64,000 bases of DNA from Streptomyces olivochromogenes. Its GTDB lineage: Bacteria; Actinomycetota; Actinomycetes; Streptomycetales; Streptomycetaceae. Numbering within the stretch: position 1 is the first letter of the stretch; every line of letters starts with the position of its first letter. The position numbers and the translations under genes were made by a program. The DNA lies in contig NZ_JADDRL010000003.1 in assembly GCF_021538895.1 (NCBI RefSeq), forward strand, positions 62,001-126,000, read 5' to 3'. The notes beneath the pieces are model-generated. The model saw nothing but the letters and a program-made list of their open reading frames with translations, was not told where the DNA came from and made no database searches. Positions 35,420-45,270 of this stretch are shown here, in pieces.

Positions 35420-37486
35420 ATGGGCACGACGGACTCCTCCCGGGCAGGCATGAGCCGGCCCGCGGTGGGCCCTGCCTCGCCGCCCAGCGGCCTGCTCGAC
35501 CTGCTGAGCGTGGCCGCGGTGGTGCTGAACACCGAGGGCCGCGTGGTCTTCTGGAGTCCCCAGGCCGAGGAGCTCTTCGGCTACACCTCGACGGAGGCGC
35601 TGGGCGAGCACGCGGCGCTGCTGACCGTCCACGAGGAGCACCAGGACGAGGTGGTCAAGCTCTTCGCCGAGGTCATGGAATCCGGCGAGGACTGGGCCGG
35701 GGCCTTCCCCGTCCGGCACAAGGACGGCAGCACCCGCCTCGTGGAGTTCCGCAACATGCGGCTGCTGGACGACCTCGGTGACACCTACGTGCTGGGCCTG
35801 GCCGCGGACCAGGCCGTCGTGGAACAGGTCGAGCGCGACGCCGCCCTGGCCATGCGGCTGGTGTCCCAGTCCCCGCTGGGGCTGGCCATCCTGGACCGCG
35901 ACCTGCGGTACCTGGCCGTGAATCCGGCTCTGGAACGCATCTCCGGTCAGTCCGCCGCCGACCGTCTCGGCCGGTCGGTCGGCGAGATCCTGACCTTCCT
36001 CGACACGGACCCCGAGGCCCGTCTGAGGCATGTCCTGGAGACGGGCGAGTCGGTCGTGAACCGGGAGATCGTCTGTCGTCCCCCCAGCGACCCGGACCAT
36101 GAGCACGCCTGGTCCGTCTCGTACTACCGGCTGGAGGACTCGGCCGGGCGGGTGCTGGGCATCGCCTACTCCGTCATCGACGTCACCGAACGTCATCGAG
36201 CCGCCACGGAAGCCGCCCGGGCCCGGCAGCGGCTGGACCTGATCGCCCAGGCCTCCGCCTGCGTGGGTACCACCCTCGATCTGGAGACGACGGCACGCGA
36301 ACTCGCGGACATCGTTGTACCGGTTCTGGCCGATGCGGCCGCCGTGCTCGTGCTCGACGACGCCCTGCCCGACCGGATGACGCCGCACACCGGCCCCGCT
36401 CGGTTCCGCGCCCTCGCCGTGCACGCGGTTCACTCCTCGGACGCCGCCTGCACGGCCGATCCCGTCACGGGACTCGTCGACCACGACGACCCCCTGATCT
36501 CCCAGTGCGTGCGCACCCGTCGGCCGGTGCTCATGCCCCGCACCGCCCGTCCGGATCCGGCGAGCATCGCCCGCCACGCCGAGTCCGCCTCGCTGCTGGC
36601 GGCGGACGGTGTGCACTCCTACCTGGCCGTGCCGCTCGTGGCCCGGGGCGAAGTCCTCGGCGCCCTCGACCTCAGACGCATCCGGAACCCCGAGCCGTTC
36701 GACGACGACGACGCGTTCCTGGCCTCCGAACTGGCCGCCCGGGCCGCGGTCTGCATCGACAACGCCCGCGGATACCAGACGCAGCGCCATGCGGCCCTGA
36801 CCCTCCAGCGCAGCCTGCTGCCCGAGCCCCCGTCGCTCCTGCCGGGCCTGAAGGTGGCCTGCCGCTACCAACCCGCGGGCGCCACGAGCGAGATCGGCGG
36901 CGACTGGTTCGACGCCATACCCCTACGGGGAGACAAGACCGCCCTGGTCGTCGGGGACGTCATGGGCAGCGGCATCAACGCCGCCGCCACCATGGGCCAA
37001 CTCCGCACCGCCGCCCGCGCCTTCGCCGAACTCGACCTGGCCCCCGCCGAGGCCCTGCGCCACCTCGATCACCTGACGGAGGGCACCGAGCAGACCATCA
37101 CCACCTGCATCTACTGCGTGTACGACCCGCACCGGGGCCAGTGCCAGATCTGCCTCGCCGGTCACCTGCCCCCGGCCCTGATGCGGGTGGGCCAGGCAGC
37201 GCAGTTGCTCGACCTGCCCACCGGCGCGCCGCTGGGTGTCGGCGGTGTGCCCTTCGAGGCGGCCACCATCGCGTTCCGCCCCGGCGACGAGCTGGCCCTG
37301 TACACCGACGGCCTGGTCGAGACCCGGAGCGAACCCATCGACGTCCGCCTGAACGTCCTCCTCGACGCCCTCAGTACGGCATGTGGCAGAGACCCGGAGG
37401 ACACCTGTGACCGCATCCTGGAGAAACTGCGGCCGCCCGGGGGCGAGGACGACGTCGCTCTGCTGATCGCCCGGGCCCAGTCCTGA
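35420..37486 (+). CDS. PAS-PAS-GAF-SpoIIE phosphatase
   Basis: A 688-residue signalling protein. PAS domains are at about 25-125 and 140-255, a GAF domain at about 260-440 and a PP2C/SpoIIE phosphatase at about 460-688 (GGDWFDAIPL, VGDVMGSGINAA, GEDDVALLIA). Unlike its divergent neighbour it lacks a C-terminal ATPase domain. It probably dephosphorylates an anti-anti-sigma factor in response to ligand, light or redox signals sensed by the PAS/GAF part. ATG 35420 is taken; ATG 35450 is possible. The two genes look like an old duplication with different C termini. Confidence 0.92.
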   Translation: MGTTDSSRAGMSRPAVGPASPPSGLLDLLSVAAVVLNTEGRVVFWSPQAEELFGYTSTEALGEHAALLTVHEEHQDEVVKLFAEVMESGEDWAGAFPVRHKDGSTRLVEFRNMRLLDDLGDTYVLGLAADQAVVEQVERDAALAMRLVSQSPLGLAILDRDLRYLAVNPALERISGQSAADRLGRSVGEILTFLDTDPEARLRHVLETGESVVNREIVCRPPSDPDHEHAWSVSYYRLEDSAGRVLGIAYSVIDVTERHRAATEAARARQRLDLIAQASACVGTTLDLETTARELADIVVPVLADAAAVLVLDDALPDRMTPHTGPARFRALAVHAVHSSDAACTADPVTGLVDHDDPLISQCVRTRRPVLMPRTARPDPASIARHAESASLLAADGVHSYLAVPLVARGEVLGALDLRRIRNPEPFDDDDAFLASELAARAAVCIDNARGYQTQRHAALTLQRSLLPEPPSLLPGLKVACRYQPAGATSEIGGDWFDAIPLRGDKTALVVGDVMGSGINAAATMGQLRTAARAFAELDLAPAEALRHLDHLTEGTEQTITTCIYCVYDPHRGQCQICLAGHLPPALMRVGQAAQLLDLPTGAPLGVGGVPFEAATIAFRPGDELALYTDGLVETRSEPIDVRLNVLLDALSTACGRDPEDTCDRILEKLRPPGGEDDVALLIARAQS

Positions 37487-37516
37487 GCGATGAGCCGAGC
37501 CCGGTCGTCCGGTGCC

Positions 37517-37732
37517 TCAGAGCAGCAGCGGAAGACTCACCAGGGCCGCGCCACTCGCTCCGAGCGCCGCCAGGAGTGAGGCCGGCCAATTGCGGGACTG
37601 GGCGTACGTCAGCAGGCCCACCAGCAGCCCCGCCACCACCGCGGCCAAGAGGATGAGAGCCCAGCGCAGTGATAACCGCTCGGGTGGAGGCGGAGGGGGA
37701 GGCGGAGGCGTGGGCGAGGTCGGTTCGGGCAT
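37517..37732 (-). CDS. Small Pro-rich membrane protein
   Basis: A 71-residue protein with an N-terminal run of prolines (nine or so after SPT), then one or two hydrophobic segments (WALILLAAVVAGLLVGLLTY and a C-terminal SLLAALGASGAALVSLPLLL). ATG 37732 is favoured; ATG 37747 adds five residues. No family is recognised. It is convergent with the SpoIIE gene. Confidence 0.6.
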   Translation of the reverse strand: MPEPTSPTPPPPPPPPPERLSLRWALILLAAVVAGLLVGLLTYAQSRNWPASLLAALGASGAALVSLPLLL

Positions 37733-37970
37733 ACGGCTCTCCTGCATGGCCGGTCCTCCACGTCATCGAAACCTTTCGATGGCAGACCAACGTACTGATG
37801 TGATCTAGGCCAGAGAAGGTGTCTGATGCCTCATCAATCGGCTTCGGGGTCGCACGGGGGCGGCAGAGGTGTGCGAAACGCCCCGGCGTGCGCCCCAACG
37901 GCATTCCGCGCTCCCGTTGGCGATGTTCGGACGGCTGACCAGAACGGTGCTGTGACCTAGCATCTGCGCC

Positions 37971-39416
37971 ATGACTGGTCCCGAAGTCGACCTGCCCGAA
38001 GGATCCGAGGACGCGTTACGGGGCTCCACCGCGCGGGTGGTGGAGCAACTGGGTTGCCAGATCGTGGAGGGCGGCAAGCCCCGCGACCACCACCTCACCG
38101 TGGACGCCGTCACGCAGGAGTTCGAGGTCACCCGGCCCATGGCCCGCGAGGCCCTGCAGACGCTGCACCAGAAGGGCCTGGTGAATCTGCAGCCGCGGAT
38201 CGGGGCCACCGTACAGGCGCTGGAACGGTGGGACCTGCTGGACCCCGACGTCATCGCGTGGCGTCTGGAGGTGGCCCCCGACAGCCAGATGCGGTCACTG
38301 ACCGAGTTGCGGGAGGTGATCGAGCCCCACGCGGCCAGGCTGGCCGCCCAGAGCCGGTCCGCCGAGATCTGCCACGACCTCACCAGCCACGCGCGCACCC
38401 TGCTCGCCCTGAGCGAGGACCCGGACTTCGCGCGGCCCGAGGAGGGCGCGGCGATCCGGCAGCGCTTCAGGGACGTGGACGCGGCCTTCCACCGGACTCT
38501 CCTCGCCGGCTCGCGCAACGAACTGTTCCTGCGCCTGTCCTATCCGGTCGTCATGGCGCTGAACCACCGCATCGACCGGGACTGGGCCGGCACCCACCAG
38601 GAGGCGGTGATCACGCCGACGCGGGCTGCCCTCTGCCCCGACACCGTCCAGCGGTACCCCACCCGGCCGGAGCCGATCGCCATGTGGCTGCACATGGGAC
38701 TGGCCTACGCCATCGACCAGGGTCTGGCCACGGCCGCCGAGGCCTTCGCGCAGGCGCTCCTCGCCGAGATCCGAAGCGGACGACTGCGCGATCCCGGTGT
38801 GCGCGACCGACTGCGGGCGGGCCTGGACCACTTCAACGCCAACGGCCTGCCACCCGCCCATCGGGCCGGCTTCCAGGAGGCCATGGCCGGCTTGTTCCAC
38901 GCCCGACGCGCACCCGTGGTCGTCATGGGAGTCAGCGGTTGCGGCAAGAGCACCGTCGGCCGGTACCTGGCGGACTCGCTCCGGGTGCCGTTCGAGGAGG
39001 GGGACGGCTTCCATCCCCGGAGCAACGTCGAGGCGATGGAGAACCGCACCCCGCTCGACGACCGCAGCCGCAGTCCGTGGCTGGCCGCCCTCGCGGGCCG
39101 TATGCGGGCGGCGGGCGCGGAGGAGGGGCTGGTGATCACCTGCTCCGCGCTCAGACGCATCTACCGGGAGTTGCTGCGCGTGGCCCGGCCCGACGCGTTC
39201 TTCGTGCACCTGACGATCGACCGGCACACCGCGACGTCCCGTGTGGAGAGCAGGAAGTCGCACTTCATGCCCGCTGCCCTGGTGTCCTCGCAGTTCGAGG
39301 ACCTGGAACCACTGGAGGACGACGAGGCCGGGATGACCGTCGACGCGACCCTGCCGGTCGAACGCATCGTCGCCGAGGTCCAGACCGAACTGGCCCGGCG
39401 CACCCGGGGCCACTGA
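37971..39416 (+). CDS. GntR/FadR regulator fused to gluconokinase
   Basis: A 481-residue fusion. The N-terminal winged helix (about 15-90) has [19 protein letters not shown], an FCD ligand domain follows (about 100-250), then a gluconokinase domain (about 315-480) with Walker [20 protein letters not shown] and the PLDD...PWL block of GntK/IdnK. It would link sensing of gluconate or a related sugar acid to its phosphorylation to 6-phosphogluconate. The frame is continuous with no stop or frameshift at the joint. It lies 139 bases before a mannonate dehydratase homologue, so the region handles sugar acids. Confidence 0.9.
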   Translation: MTGPEVDLPEGSEDALRGSTARVVEQLGCQIVEGGKPRDHHLTVDAVTQEFEVTRPMAREALQTLHQKGLVNLQPRIGATVQALERWDLLDPDVIAWRLEVAPDSQMRSLTELREVIEPHAARLAAQSRSAEICHDLTSHARTLLALSEDPDFARPEEGAAIRQRFRDVDAAFHRTLLAGSRNELFLRLSYPVVMALNHRIDRDWAGTHQEAVITPTRAALCPDTVQRYPTRPEPIAMWLHMGLAYAIDQGLATAAEAFAQALLAEIRSGRLRDPGVRDRLRAGLDHFNANGLPPAHRAGFQEAMAGLFHARRAPVVVMGVSGCGKSTVGRYLADSLRVPFEEGDGFHPRSNVEAMENRTPLDDRSRSPWLAALAGRMRAAGAEEGLVITCSALRRIYRELLRVARPDAFFVHLTIDRHTATSRVESRKSHFMPAALVSSQFEDLEPLEDDEAGMTVDATLPVERIVAEVQTELARRTRGH

Positions 39417-39555
39417 CCCGGCTTTCGCCCCCGGTTTCATCCAGCCGTCGCCGCCGCACAGCGCTGCCGCGCCCGCCGAGATGCCCGACCGCACCGACCG
39501 ACCGCACCGACCGAACGGACCGACTGAACGAACCGCCGGAAGAGGGGGATCCACC

Positions 39556-40797
39556 ATGAAGATCGTGTCCGTCGAGGTGATCGTCACCAGCCCGGGACGG
39601 AACTTCGTCACCCTGCGCATCACCACCGAGGACGGCATCGTCGGACTCGGCGACGCCACGCTCAACGGCCGCGAACTGGCCGTCCACTCCTACCTGGACA
39701 GCCATGTCGTGCCCCTGCTCATCGGGAGCGACGCCTCCCGGATCGAGGACACCTGGCAGTACCTCTACCGAGGGGCGTACTGGCGGCGCGGCCCCGTGAC
39801 CATGGCGGCCCTCGCGGCCGTGGACACGGCGCTGTGGGACATCAAGGCCAAGTGCGCCGGGATGCCGCTCTACCAGCTGCTCGGCGGCGCGTCCCGCAGC
39901 GGCGCCCTCGCCTACGGCCACGCCTCCGGCCGCGACGTGCCCGAACTGCTCGACTCCATACGCGCCCACCAGGAACAGGGCTACCGCGCCATCCGTGTCC
40001 AGGCCGGGATCCCCGGCTTCGACTCGGTGTACGGCGTCGCCGCGTCGAGCGCCGGCGGCGGAGACCGCTACGACTACGAGCCCGCACGCCCCACCGCCGG
40101 CGACCGGCCCCGGCCCACCGTGGAGACCTGGGACACGCGCGCCTACCTACGGCACCTGCCCGGCGTCTTCGAGGCCGTGCGCGCGGAGTTCGGCCCGGAA
40201 CTCCCGCTGCTGCACGACGGACACCACCGGATGACACCGATCCAGGCCGCCCGGCTGGGCAAGGCCCTGGAACCGTACGACCTGTTCTGGCTGGAGGACG
40301 CCACGCCCGCGGAGGACCAGGCTGCCCTGCGCCTGATCCGGCAGCACACGACGACGCCCCTGGCCATCGGCGAGGTCTTCAACTCTGTCTACGACTACAC
40401 CACGTTGCTCAGTGAGCGGCTGATCGACTACGTGCGCTCCGCGGTGACCCACACCGGCGGCGTCACCGCGATGAAGAAGCTGCTGGACCTCGCGGCCGTC
40501 TACGGGGTCAGGTCCGGGATGCACGGCCCCACCGACATCTCCCCGGTGGGCATGGCGGCCGCCCTCCACCTGGACCTGGCCGTGCACAACTTCGGCATCC
40601 AGGAGTACATGCGGCACTCCGCCCGGACCCTGGAGGTGTTCCGCACCTCCTACCGCTTCGACGAGGGCCTGCTGCATCCGTCCGACACGCCGGGCCTGGG
40701 CGTCGACCTCGACGTGGAGGCGGCCCGTCACTTCCCATACCAACAGGCGTACTTGCCGGTCAGCAGGCTGCGCGACGGGACCGTGCACGACTGGTGA
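39556..40797 (+). CDS. Enolase-superfamily mannonate/gluconate dehydratase (ManD-type)
   Basis: A 413-residue enolase-superfamily enzyme of the ManD/RspA subgroup, which dehydrates D-mannonate (or D-gluconate) to 2-keto-3-deoxygluconate. N-terminal capping domain, then a barrel with metal ligands in [15 protein letters not shown] and IGEVFNS, and the C-terminal [18 protein letters not shown]. The start at 39556 follows GGGGG. Placed after the GntR-gluconokinase fusion, which may be its regulator. Whether it is the efficient mannonate enzyme or the low-activity group cannot be told by eye. Confidence 0.9.
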   Translation: MKIVSVEVIVTSPGRNFVTLRITTEDGIVGLGDATLNGRELAVHSYLDSHVVPLLIGSDASRIEDTWQYLYRGAYWRRGPVTMAALAAVDTALWDIKAKCAGMPLYQLLGGASRSGALAYGHASGRDVPELLDSIRAHQEQGYRAIRVQAGIPGFDSVYGVAASSAGGGDRYDYEPARPTAGDRPRPTVETWDTRAYLRHLPGVFEAVRAEFGPELPLLHDGHHRMTPIQAARLGKALEPYDLFWLEDATPAEDQAALRLIRQHTTTPLAIGEVFNSVYDYTTLLSERLIDYVRSAVTHTGGVTAMKKLLDLAAVYGVRSGMHGPTDISPVGMAAALHLDLAVHNFGIQEYMRHSARTLEVFRTSYRFDEGLLHPSDTPGLGVDLDVEAARHFPYQQAYLPVSRLRDGTVHDW

Positions 40798-40811
40798 GGG
40801 CGAGCGGGCCG

Positions 40812-41942
40812 TCACTCCTCCCAGGGTCGCCAGTCGTCCTCGTCGTCCCGCCGCCACAGGTCGATCCCGCGGTCGCGCAGGGCGGTGCGCAGTTCGTGGG
40901 GTGTCAGCCAGGAGTGGAGGGGGACGAGGCCGGGGGTGGGGAGTCGGCCCGTCAGCAGGTGGTCGACGGCGATGCCGGCGAGCAGTGAGGGGATGCGGCC
41001 GCCGTCCCGGCGGGCCGTCATGCCCAGTCGTCGGGTGACCGGACGTCCGTCGCGCTGCCCGCTCACGGTGACCGTGAAGCCGCCCGCCTCGTCGCCGAAC
41101 CGGCCGACGAGCCAGGAGGCCGCGCGCACCACCGGGGTCCAGTGCCGGGTGCCGCGGGGCCGCCCGGTGCGGGCACGGAGCGTCGCGAAGAGTCCCAACG
41201 CCCGGTTGACGGCGGTGAATTCGGTGCCGGCCTTGAAGGCGATCGTTCGGGCACCGAAAAGGTCGGCCAGGACGTCCAGGTCGGCCATCTCGTACACCTG
41301 GTGGACCAGGCGCCTGCCGACCGGCGGCGGGAACAGGGTCCACTCGGGCTCGGACCAGCCGTGCACCACGGTCGGGACGCCCCCGCGAGGAGCCGTGAAC
41401 GGGAGCCCGGCGCCGTGCATCATCGCCTCGAACATCGCCGGGCCGCGGTGCCGCCGGGTGTCGGGAGCGGCGCAGCACAGGACGGCGTCGACCCGGTCCA
41501 TGCCGCTTGCGAGGTCGTGGACGATCAGCGCCTGTAGGCCCGGCACGACGGAGGCCCCCGCCAGGACGGGTGCCGTCGCCGGTCCGGCCACCGCGGCTGC
41601 CGCGCGCAGAAAGGAGCGGTCCTCGCAGATGTCGACGTACGGAACTCCGGCGGACACCGCCGCCCGCAGCGGCCCGAGCGGATGGCTGCCGGGGCCGTCG
41701 AGCGCCTGGAACGGGCCCGCGCAGTGCACGATCGCGGCCGCGTCGCCCAGGAGTTCGCCCAGTCGCTCCGGGGCGCCGCGGTCACCGGCGACCCAGTGGA
41801 CCCGGTCGGACGGGAAGGGCGGCTGCGGCGGTCTGCGGGAGACGACGGTGACGCGGACGTCGGGTCTGCGGAGCAGGTCCGCGACGACGTACCGGCCGTA
41901 GAAGCCGCTTCCCCCGACCACGACGATGTTCGATTCCCCCAT
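40812..41942 (-). CDS. Saccharopine-dehydrogenase-like NAD(P)-binding protein
   Basis: A 376-residue protein that opens with a nucleotide-binding motif (VVVGGSGFYGRYV). The rest resembles the saccharopine dehydrogenase NADP-binding family, widely annotated but mostly without a known reaction. It has CAGPFQ and a central segment with ASVVPGLQ. It is divergent from a small membrane protein gene only 8 bases away, so promoters must overlap coding starts or the true starts lie further in. Confidence 0.8.
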   Translation of the reverse strand: MGESNIVVVGGSGFYGRYVVADLLRRPDVRVTVVSRRPPQPPFPSDRVHWVAGDRGAPERLGELLGDAAAIVHCAGPFQALDGPGSHPLGPLRAAVSAGVPYVDICEDRSFLRAAAAVAGPATAPVLAGASVVPGLQALIVHDLASGMDRVDAVLCCAAPDTRRHRGPAMFEAMMHGAGLPFTAPRGGVPTVVHGWSEPEWTLFPPPVGRRLVHQVYEMADLDVLADLFGARTIAFKAGTEFTAVNRALGLFATLRARTGRPRGTRHWTPVVRAASWLVGRFGDEAGGFTVTVSGQRDGRPVTRRLGMTARRDGGRIPSLLAGIAVDHLLTGRLPTPGLVPLHSWLTPHELRTALRDRGIDLWRRDDEDDWRPWEE

Positions 41943-41950
41943 GTGCCGGG

Positions 41951-42427
41951 ATGCTACCGACGTGTGGGCACGACAATAAGGTGGTGGTCACCTCATGTGA
42001 GACTTCTCCCGTTCCCCGCGAGCGCCTGCACCGACGGGTCTTCGCCGCGGCAGGCATCTACAACATCGCCTGGGGCTGCTACGCGGTCATCGACCCGCAA
42101 TGGCTGTTCCGGGTCGCCGGCATGCCCCCGCAGAACCACCCGCAGATCTTCATGACGCTGGGCATGGTGCTCGGCCTGTACGGGCTGCTCTACCTGGACG
42201 TGGCCCTGCGCCCCGCCGAAGGCTTCACCATCGCCGCGGTCGGACTGGCTGGCAAGCTCCTCGGACCGCTCGGCTGGCTGGGGTTGGCCCTCACCGGCGA
42301 GTGGCCCCTGGCCTCCGGCGTCATCCTCCTGACCAACGATCTGATCTGGTGGATCCCCTTCGCGCTGTACCTCCACGACTGCCTGCCGCAGTGGCGGGCC
42401 CGGTACCTGGTCGCACGGCGGCGGTAG
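41951..42427 (+). CDS. Small four-helix membrane protein
   Basis: Up to 158 residues with about four hydrophobic segments (FAAAGIYNIAWGCYAVI, IFMTLGMVLGLYGLLYLDVA, GFTIAAVGLAGKLLGPLGWLG, GVILLTNDLIWWIPFALYL). No enzyme motif. The ATG at 41951 leaves only 8 bases to the divergent gene; GTG 41981 or 41984 are likely alternatives. Its partner may be the divergent dehydrogenase-like gene. Confidence 0.75.
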   Translation: MLPTCGHDNKVVVTSCETSPVPRERLHRRVFAAAGIYNIAWGCYAVIDPQWLFRVAGMPPQNHPQIFMTLGMVLGLYGLLYLDVALRPAEGFTIAAVGLAGKLLGPLGWLGLALTGEWPLASGVILLTNDLIWWIPFALYLHDCLPQWRARYLVARRR

Positions 42428-42553
42428 AACCCGCCGCGGCGGGCGCGCATTTCGTCACAGGGTGGTCCCAAACGGTGCTGATCCGGCGGTAGGTCGCCGA
42501 GGCCCGGGGAGAATTGATGTTGTCCGGGTCGGGGGAGAGAAGGGGCGCGAGCC

Positions 42554-43054
42554 ATGGCCGCAGAGGTGCCGGGGACCTTCGAGTACAGGATCATGCACAG
42601 CCTCACCAAGCAGGTCAGTCACCAGTCGACCCGGACGACCGCACTCACCAACGCCGCCACCAGCCGGCTGGAGCGTTTCGACGGGCGCAGGAACGAGACC
42701 GACGAGACGTGCGACCACTGCGGAGCACAACTCCGGGTGGCCCTCCCGTCGTTCGCCGACGTGCGCCGCGAGCGGCGCCTGCACGCGGTGCTGTGGAAGG
42801 TGTGCGCCCTGGCCACGGTCCTCAGCGGCTACGGCCTCGTCCACCTGGTCCGCACGTCCAGGGACACGGGGTACGGCCCCGGGATCGCCTTCACCCTGAC
42901 CGTGGCCGCGACGCTCCTCTTCGCGTACCGCACGCTGATCAGCGGGACGCGGGCGCGCAGCAACGGAGCGCCGGAGGTCACGCGTGTCGACCGCCGGGAT
43001 CACCCGAACCTCCGGCACAGCTGGACCCGTGCGGAGGCGACCGAGGACGCGTGA
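42554..43054 (+). CDS. Unrecognised membrane protein with a CxxC motif
   Basis: A 166-residue protein, start after GAAGGGG. It has a CDHCG motif near residue 55 and two hydrophobic segments near 78-95 and 104-120. The C-terminal tail is charged. No family was recognised. It is convergent with the kinase operon to its right. Confidence 0.7.
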   Translation: MAAEVPGTFEYRIMHSLTKQVSHQSTRTTALTNAATSRLERFDGRRNETDETCDHCGAQLRVALPSFADVRRERRLHAVLWKVCALATVLSGYGLVHLVRTSRDTGYGPGIAFTLTVAATLLFAYRTLISGTRARSNGAPEVTRVDRRDHPNLRHSWTRAEATEDA

Positions 43055-43094
43055 CGCCCGCGCCACCACGAGATCCGCGCCGGCCGTGCGCGGC

Positions 43095-45260
43095 TCAGGC
43101 GGTGGCATCCGCGTACTGGCCCAGAAAGCGGAAGCGGCCGCCGGACGCCCGGAAGAGGTACAGCGCCGTCACCGTGTACTCCCTGCTCGACGACGTGTAG
43201 CGCAGCCGCTTGGTGATCCCCCGGTAGTCGATCTCGCGCAACCGCCCCACGATCGCGCCCCGTTCCGCGCGCGACGCGCCCAGCGTCGTCAGCGCCCGGG
43301 CCACGAAGAGCGTCGCGTCGTAGGCCTCCGCCGAGTACCAGGGCGGGGCGGCGTGGAAGCGTGCGCGGTAGGCGGTGACGAAGGACCGCGCGGCCGGCAC
43401 CCGGGTCGGATCGAGGAAGGCGGTGGCGAAGATCCATCCCTCGGCGGCGTCGCCCGCCGAGGTCAAGAAGCCCGGGTCGAGGGCGCGTTGGGTGGCCAGC
43501 CGGGCACCGGAGTAGCCGGCGGCACGCAGCGCACGCGCCAGTTTCGCCGCGCGTGCGTGCCCTCCGGCGAACAGCACCGCGTCCGCCTTCGCGTCGGTCA
43601 CCGACTCGGCGAGGGCACGGAAGGCGTCGGCCCCGGCGTCGGCGGCGAGAGTGCGCCGGATCGTGGTGCGCTGTCCGGATGCGAGCGCCTGCGCGGCGTC
43701 CGCGCAGATTCCCCAGCTGAAGTCGCCCTCGGCCGCGTCGTCGATCAGCACCGTGCGGCGTGTCCGAACGGTCCGTACCAGATAAGCGACCAGCGGAGCC
43801 GCCAGGTTGCGGTCGGGGGGCCGGGTGGCCGCGTAGGTCCGGAACGTGCCGGTGGACTCAGAGTCGAGCCCCACCGACACGGAGACCATGGGAAGCAGTG
43901 CTGTCTTGTACTGCTGGAGGACGGCCTTGGCGCAGGCGTCGGTGGTCGGCCCGATGACCGCGCGGACCCGGTCGTCGGCGGCCAGTCGCCGTGCGACCTG
44001 CGCGGCCCGGGTGGCGCTGCCCGCGTCGTCGTGCACCTGGAGGGCGAGGTCGAAGCCGCGGCCCGTACGGGAGTTGAGGTGGTCGACGGCCAGCCGGACA
44101 CCGTTCTCCTGTGCCAGGCCGGCCGTCTTCTGCTCGCCCGTCAGATCGGCCTGCAGGGCGAGCACCAGGCGCGGCAGCCGTGTGCCGCCACTGCGCGTCG
44201 GGGAGTGGTCGGGGCGGCCCGCCGTCCACCAGGCCGCCGTGGCGCCCGCGGCCACGACCCCGGCGGCCGAGCCCAGCACCAGGAAGCGGCGCCGTGTGGC
44301 CCCCGGCGGCGGTCCCTCCACCGCGGGCACCGTGTCGACGCCCGCCGGAGCCCCGGACACCGCGGTCGCCTCGACCGCGGGCAGGGCGAGGACGGCCGTC
44401 GAACGGCGCGCGATCAGCCGGGTGAGCGACTCCGGCGACCAGCTCCCCGCCTCGCCCTCACCATCCAGCGCCTCCCGCACCTCGGCCACGGTGGGGCGGG
44501 CGCCGGGCTCCTTCGCCAGGCAGCCCCGCAGCAGCGGCAGCAGCGGCGCCGGTACGCCGTCCAGGTCCGGTTCGTCGTGGACCGTACGCACCAGCGCCTC
44601 GGCCGCCGAGCCCCGGCCGAAGGGGCGTTCGCCCGTCACCGTGTAGGCCAGCAGACAACCGAGCGAGAAGACGTCACTGGCCGGTCCGATCTCCCGGCCC
44701 CTTCCCTGGGCCTGTTCGGGGGAGAGGAACCCGGGGGAGCCGACCACCATCCCGCTGGCGGTGAGCGCGGTGTCCTCCGGCATCCGGGCGATACCGAAGT
44801 CGATCATCCGCGGCCCGTCGACCGCGAGCAGCACGTTGCCCGGCTTGACGTCCCGGTGCACCAGACCCGCCCCGTGCACGGCGTCCAGCGCCTCGGCGAG
44901 CCGGGCGCCCAGGAACCGTACCGAAGCGGCCGGCAGGGGACCGCACTCCTCGACCGCCTCCGCCAGCGAGGGGCCCGGCACGAACGCCGTGGCGAGCCAC
45001 GGCGACTGCGCGTCCGGCTCCGCGTCGAGCAGCGGTACGACCCAGGGGCTCACGACGCGGCCCGCCGTCTCCACCTCACGCCGGAAACGGGCCCGGAACC
45101 CCGGGTCCTGCGCGTACGCGGCGCGGATGACCTTCACCGCGGCGAGCGAACCGCCACCGGACCGGGCCAGGTACACCACGCCCATGCCACCCGCGCCGAG
45201 TCGGCGCAGCAGTCGGTACCCCGCGATCCCGGCCGGGTCGGCACCGCGCAACGGCTCCAT
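43095..45260 (-). CDS. Ser/Thr protein kinase fused to LivJ-type substrate-binding domain
   Basis: A 721-residue transmembrane receptor kinase. The kinase (about 14-265) has GAGGMG, Lys43, catalytic loop HRDVKPGN (135-142) and DFG (154-156). A low-complexity linker leads to TRRRFLVLGSAAGVVAAGATAAWW, one membrane span beginning with a twin-Arg-like motif at 323-327. The external part (about 365-720) resembles branched-chain amino acid/urea binding proteins of ABC transporters. Start ATG 45260 is 10 bases after the stop of the paralogous kinase, so they form an operon. It probably phosphorylates cytoplasmic targets in response to a bound small solute. Confidence 0.92.
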   Translation of the reverse strand: MEPLRGADPAGIAGYRLLRRLGAGGMGVVYLARSGGGSLAAVKVIRAAYAQDPGFRARFRREVETAGRVVSPWVVPLLDAEPDAQSPWLATAFVPGPSLAEAVEECGPLPAASVRFLGARLAEALDAVHGAGLVHRDVKPGNVLLAVDGPRMIDFGIARMPEDTALTASGMVVGSPGFLSPEQAQGRGREIGPASDVFSLGCLLAYTVTGERPFGRGSAAEALVRTVHDEPDLDGVPAPLLPLLRGCLAKEPGARPTVAEVREALDGEGEAGSWSPESLTRLIARRSTAVLALPAVEATAVSGAPAGVDTVPAVEGPPPGATRRRFLVLGSAAGVVAAGATAAWWTAGRPDHSPTRSGGTRLPRLVLALQADLTGEQKTAGLAQENGVRLAVDHLNSRTGRGFDLALQVHDDAGSATRAAQVARRLAADDRVRAVIGPTTDACAKAVLQQYKTALLPMVSVSVGLDSESTGTFRTYAATRPPDRNLAAPLVAYLVRTVRTRRTVLIDDAAEGDFSWGICADAAQALASGQRTTIRRTLAADAGADAFRALAESVTDAKADAVLFAGGHARAAKLARALRAAGYSGARLATQRALDPGFLTSAGDAAEGWIFATAFLDPTRVPAARSFVTAYRARFHAAPPWYSAEAYDATLFVARALTTLGASRAERGAIVGRLREIDYRGITKRLRYTSSSREYTVTALYLFRASGGRFRFLGQYADATA

Positions 45261-45270
45261 CAGCGGCCCC

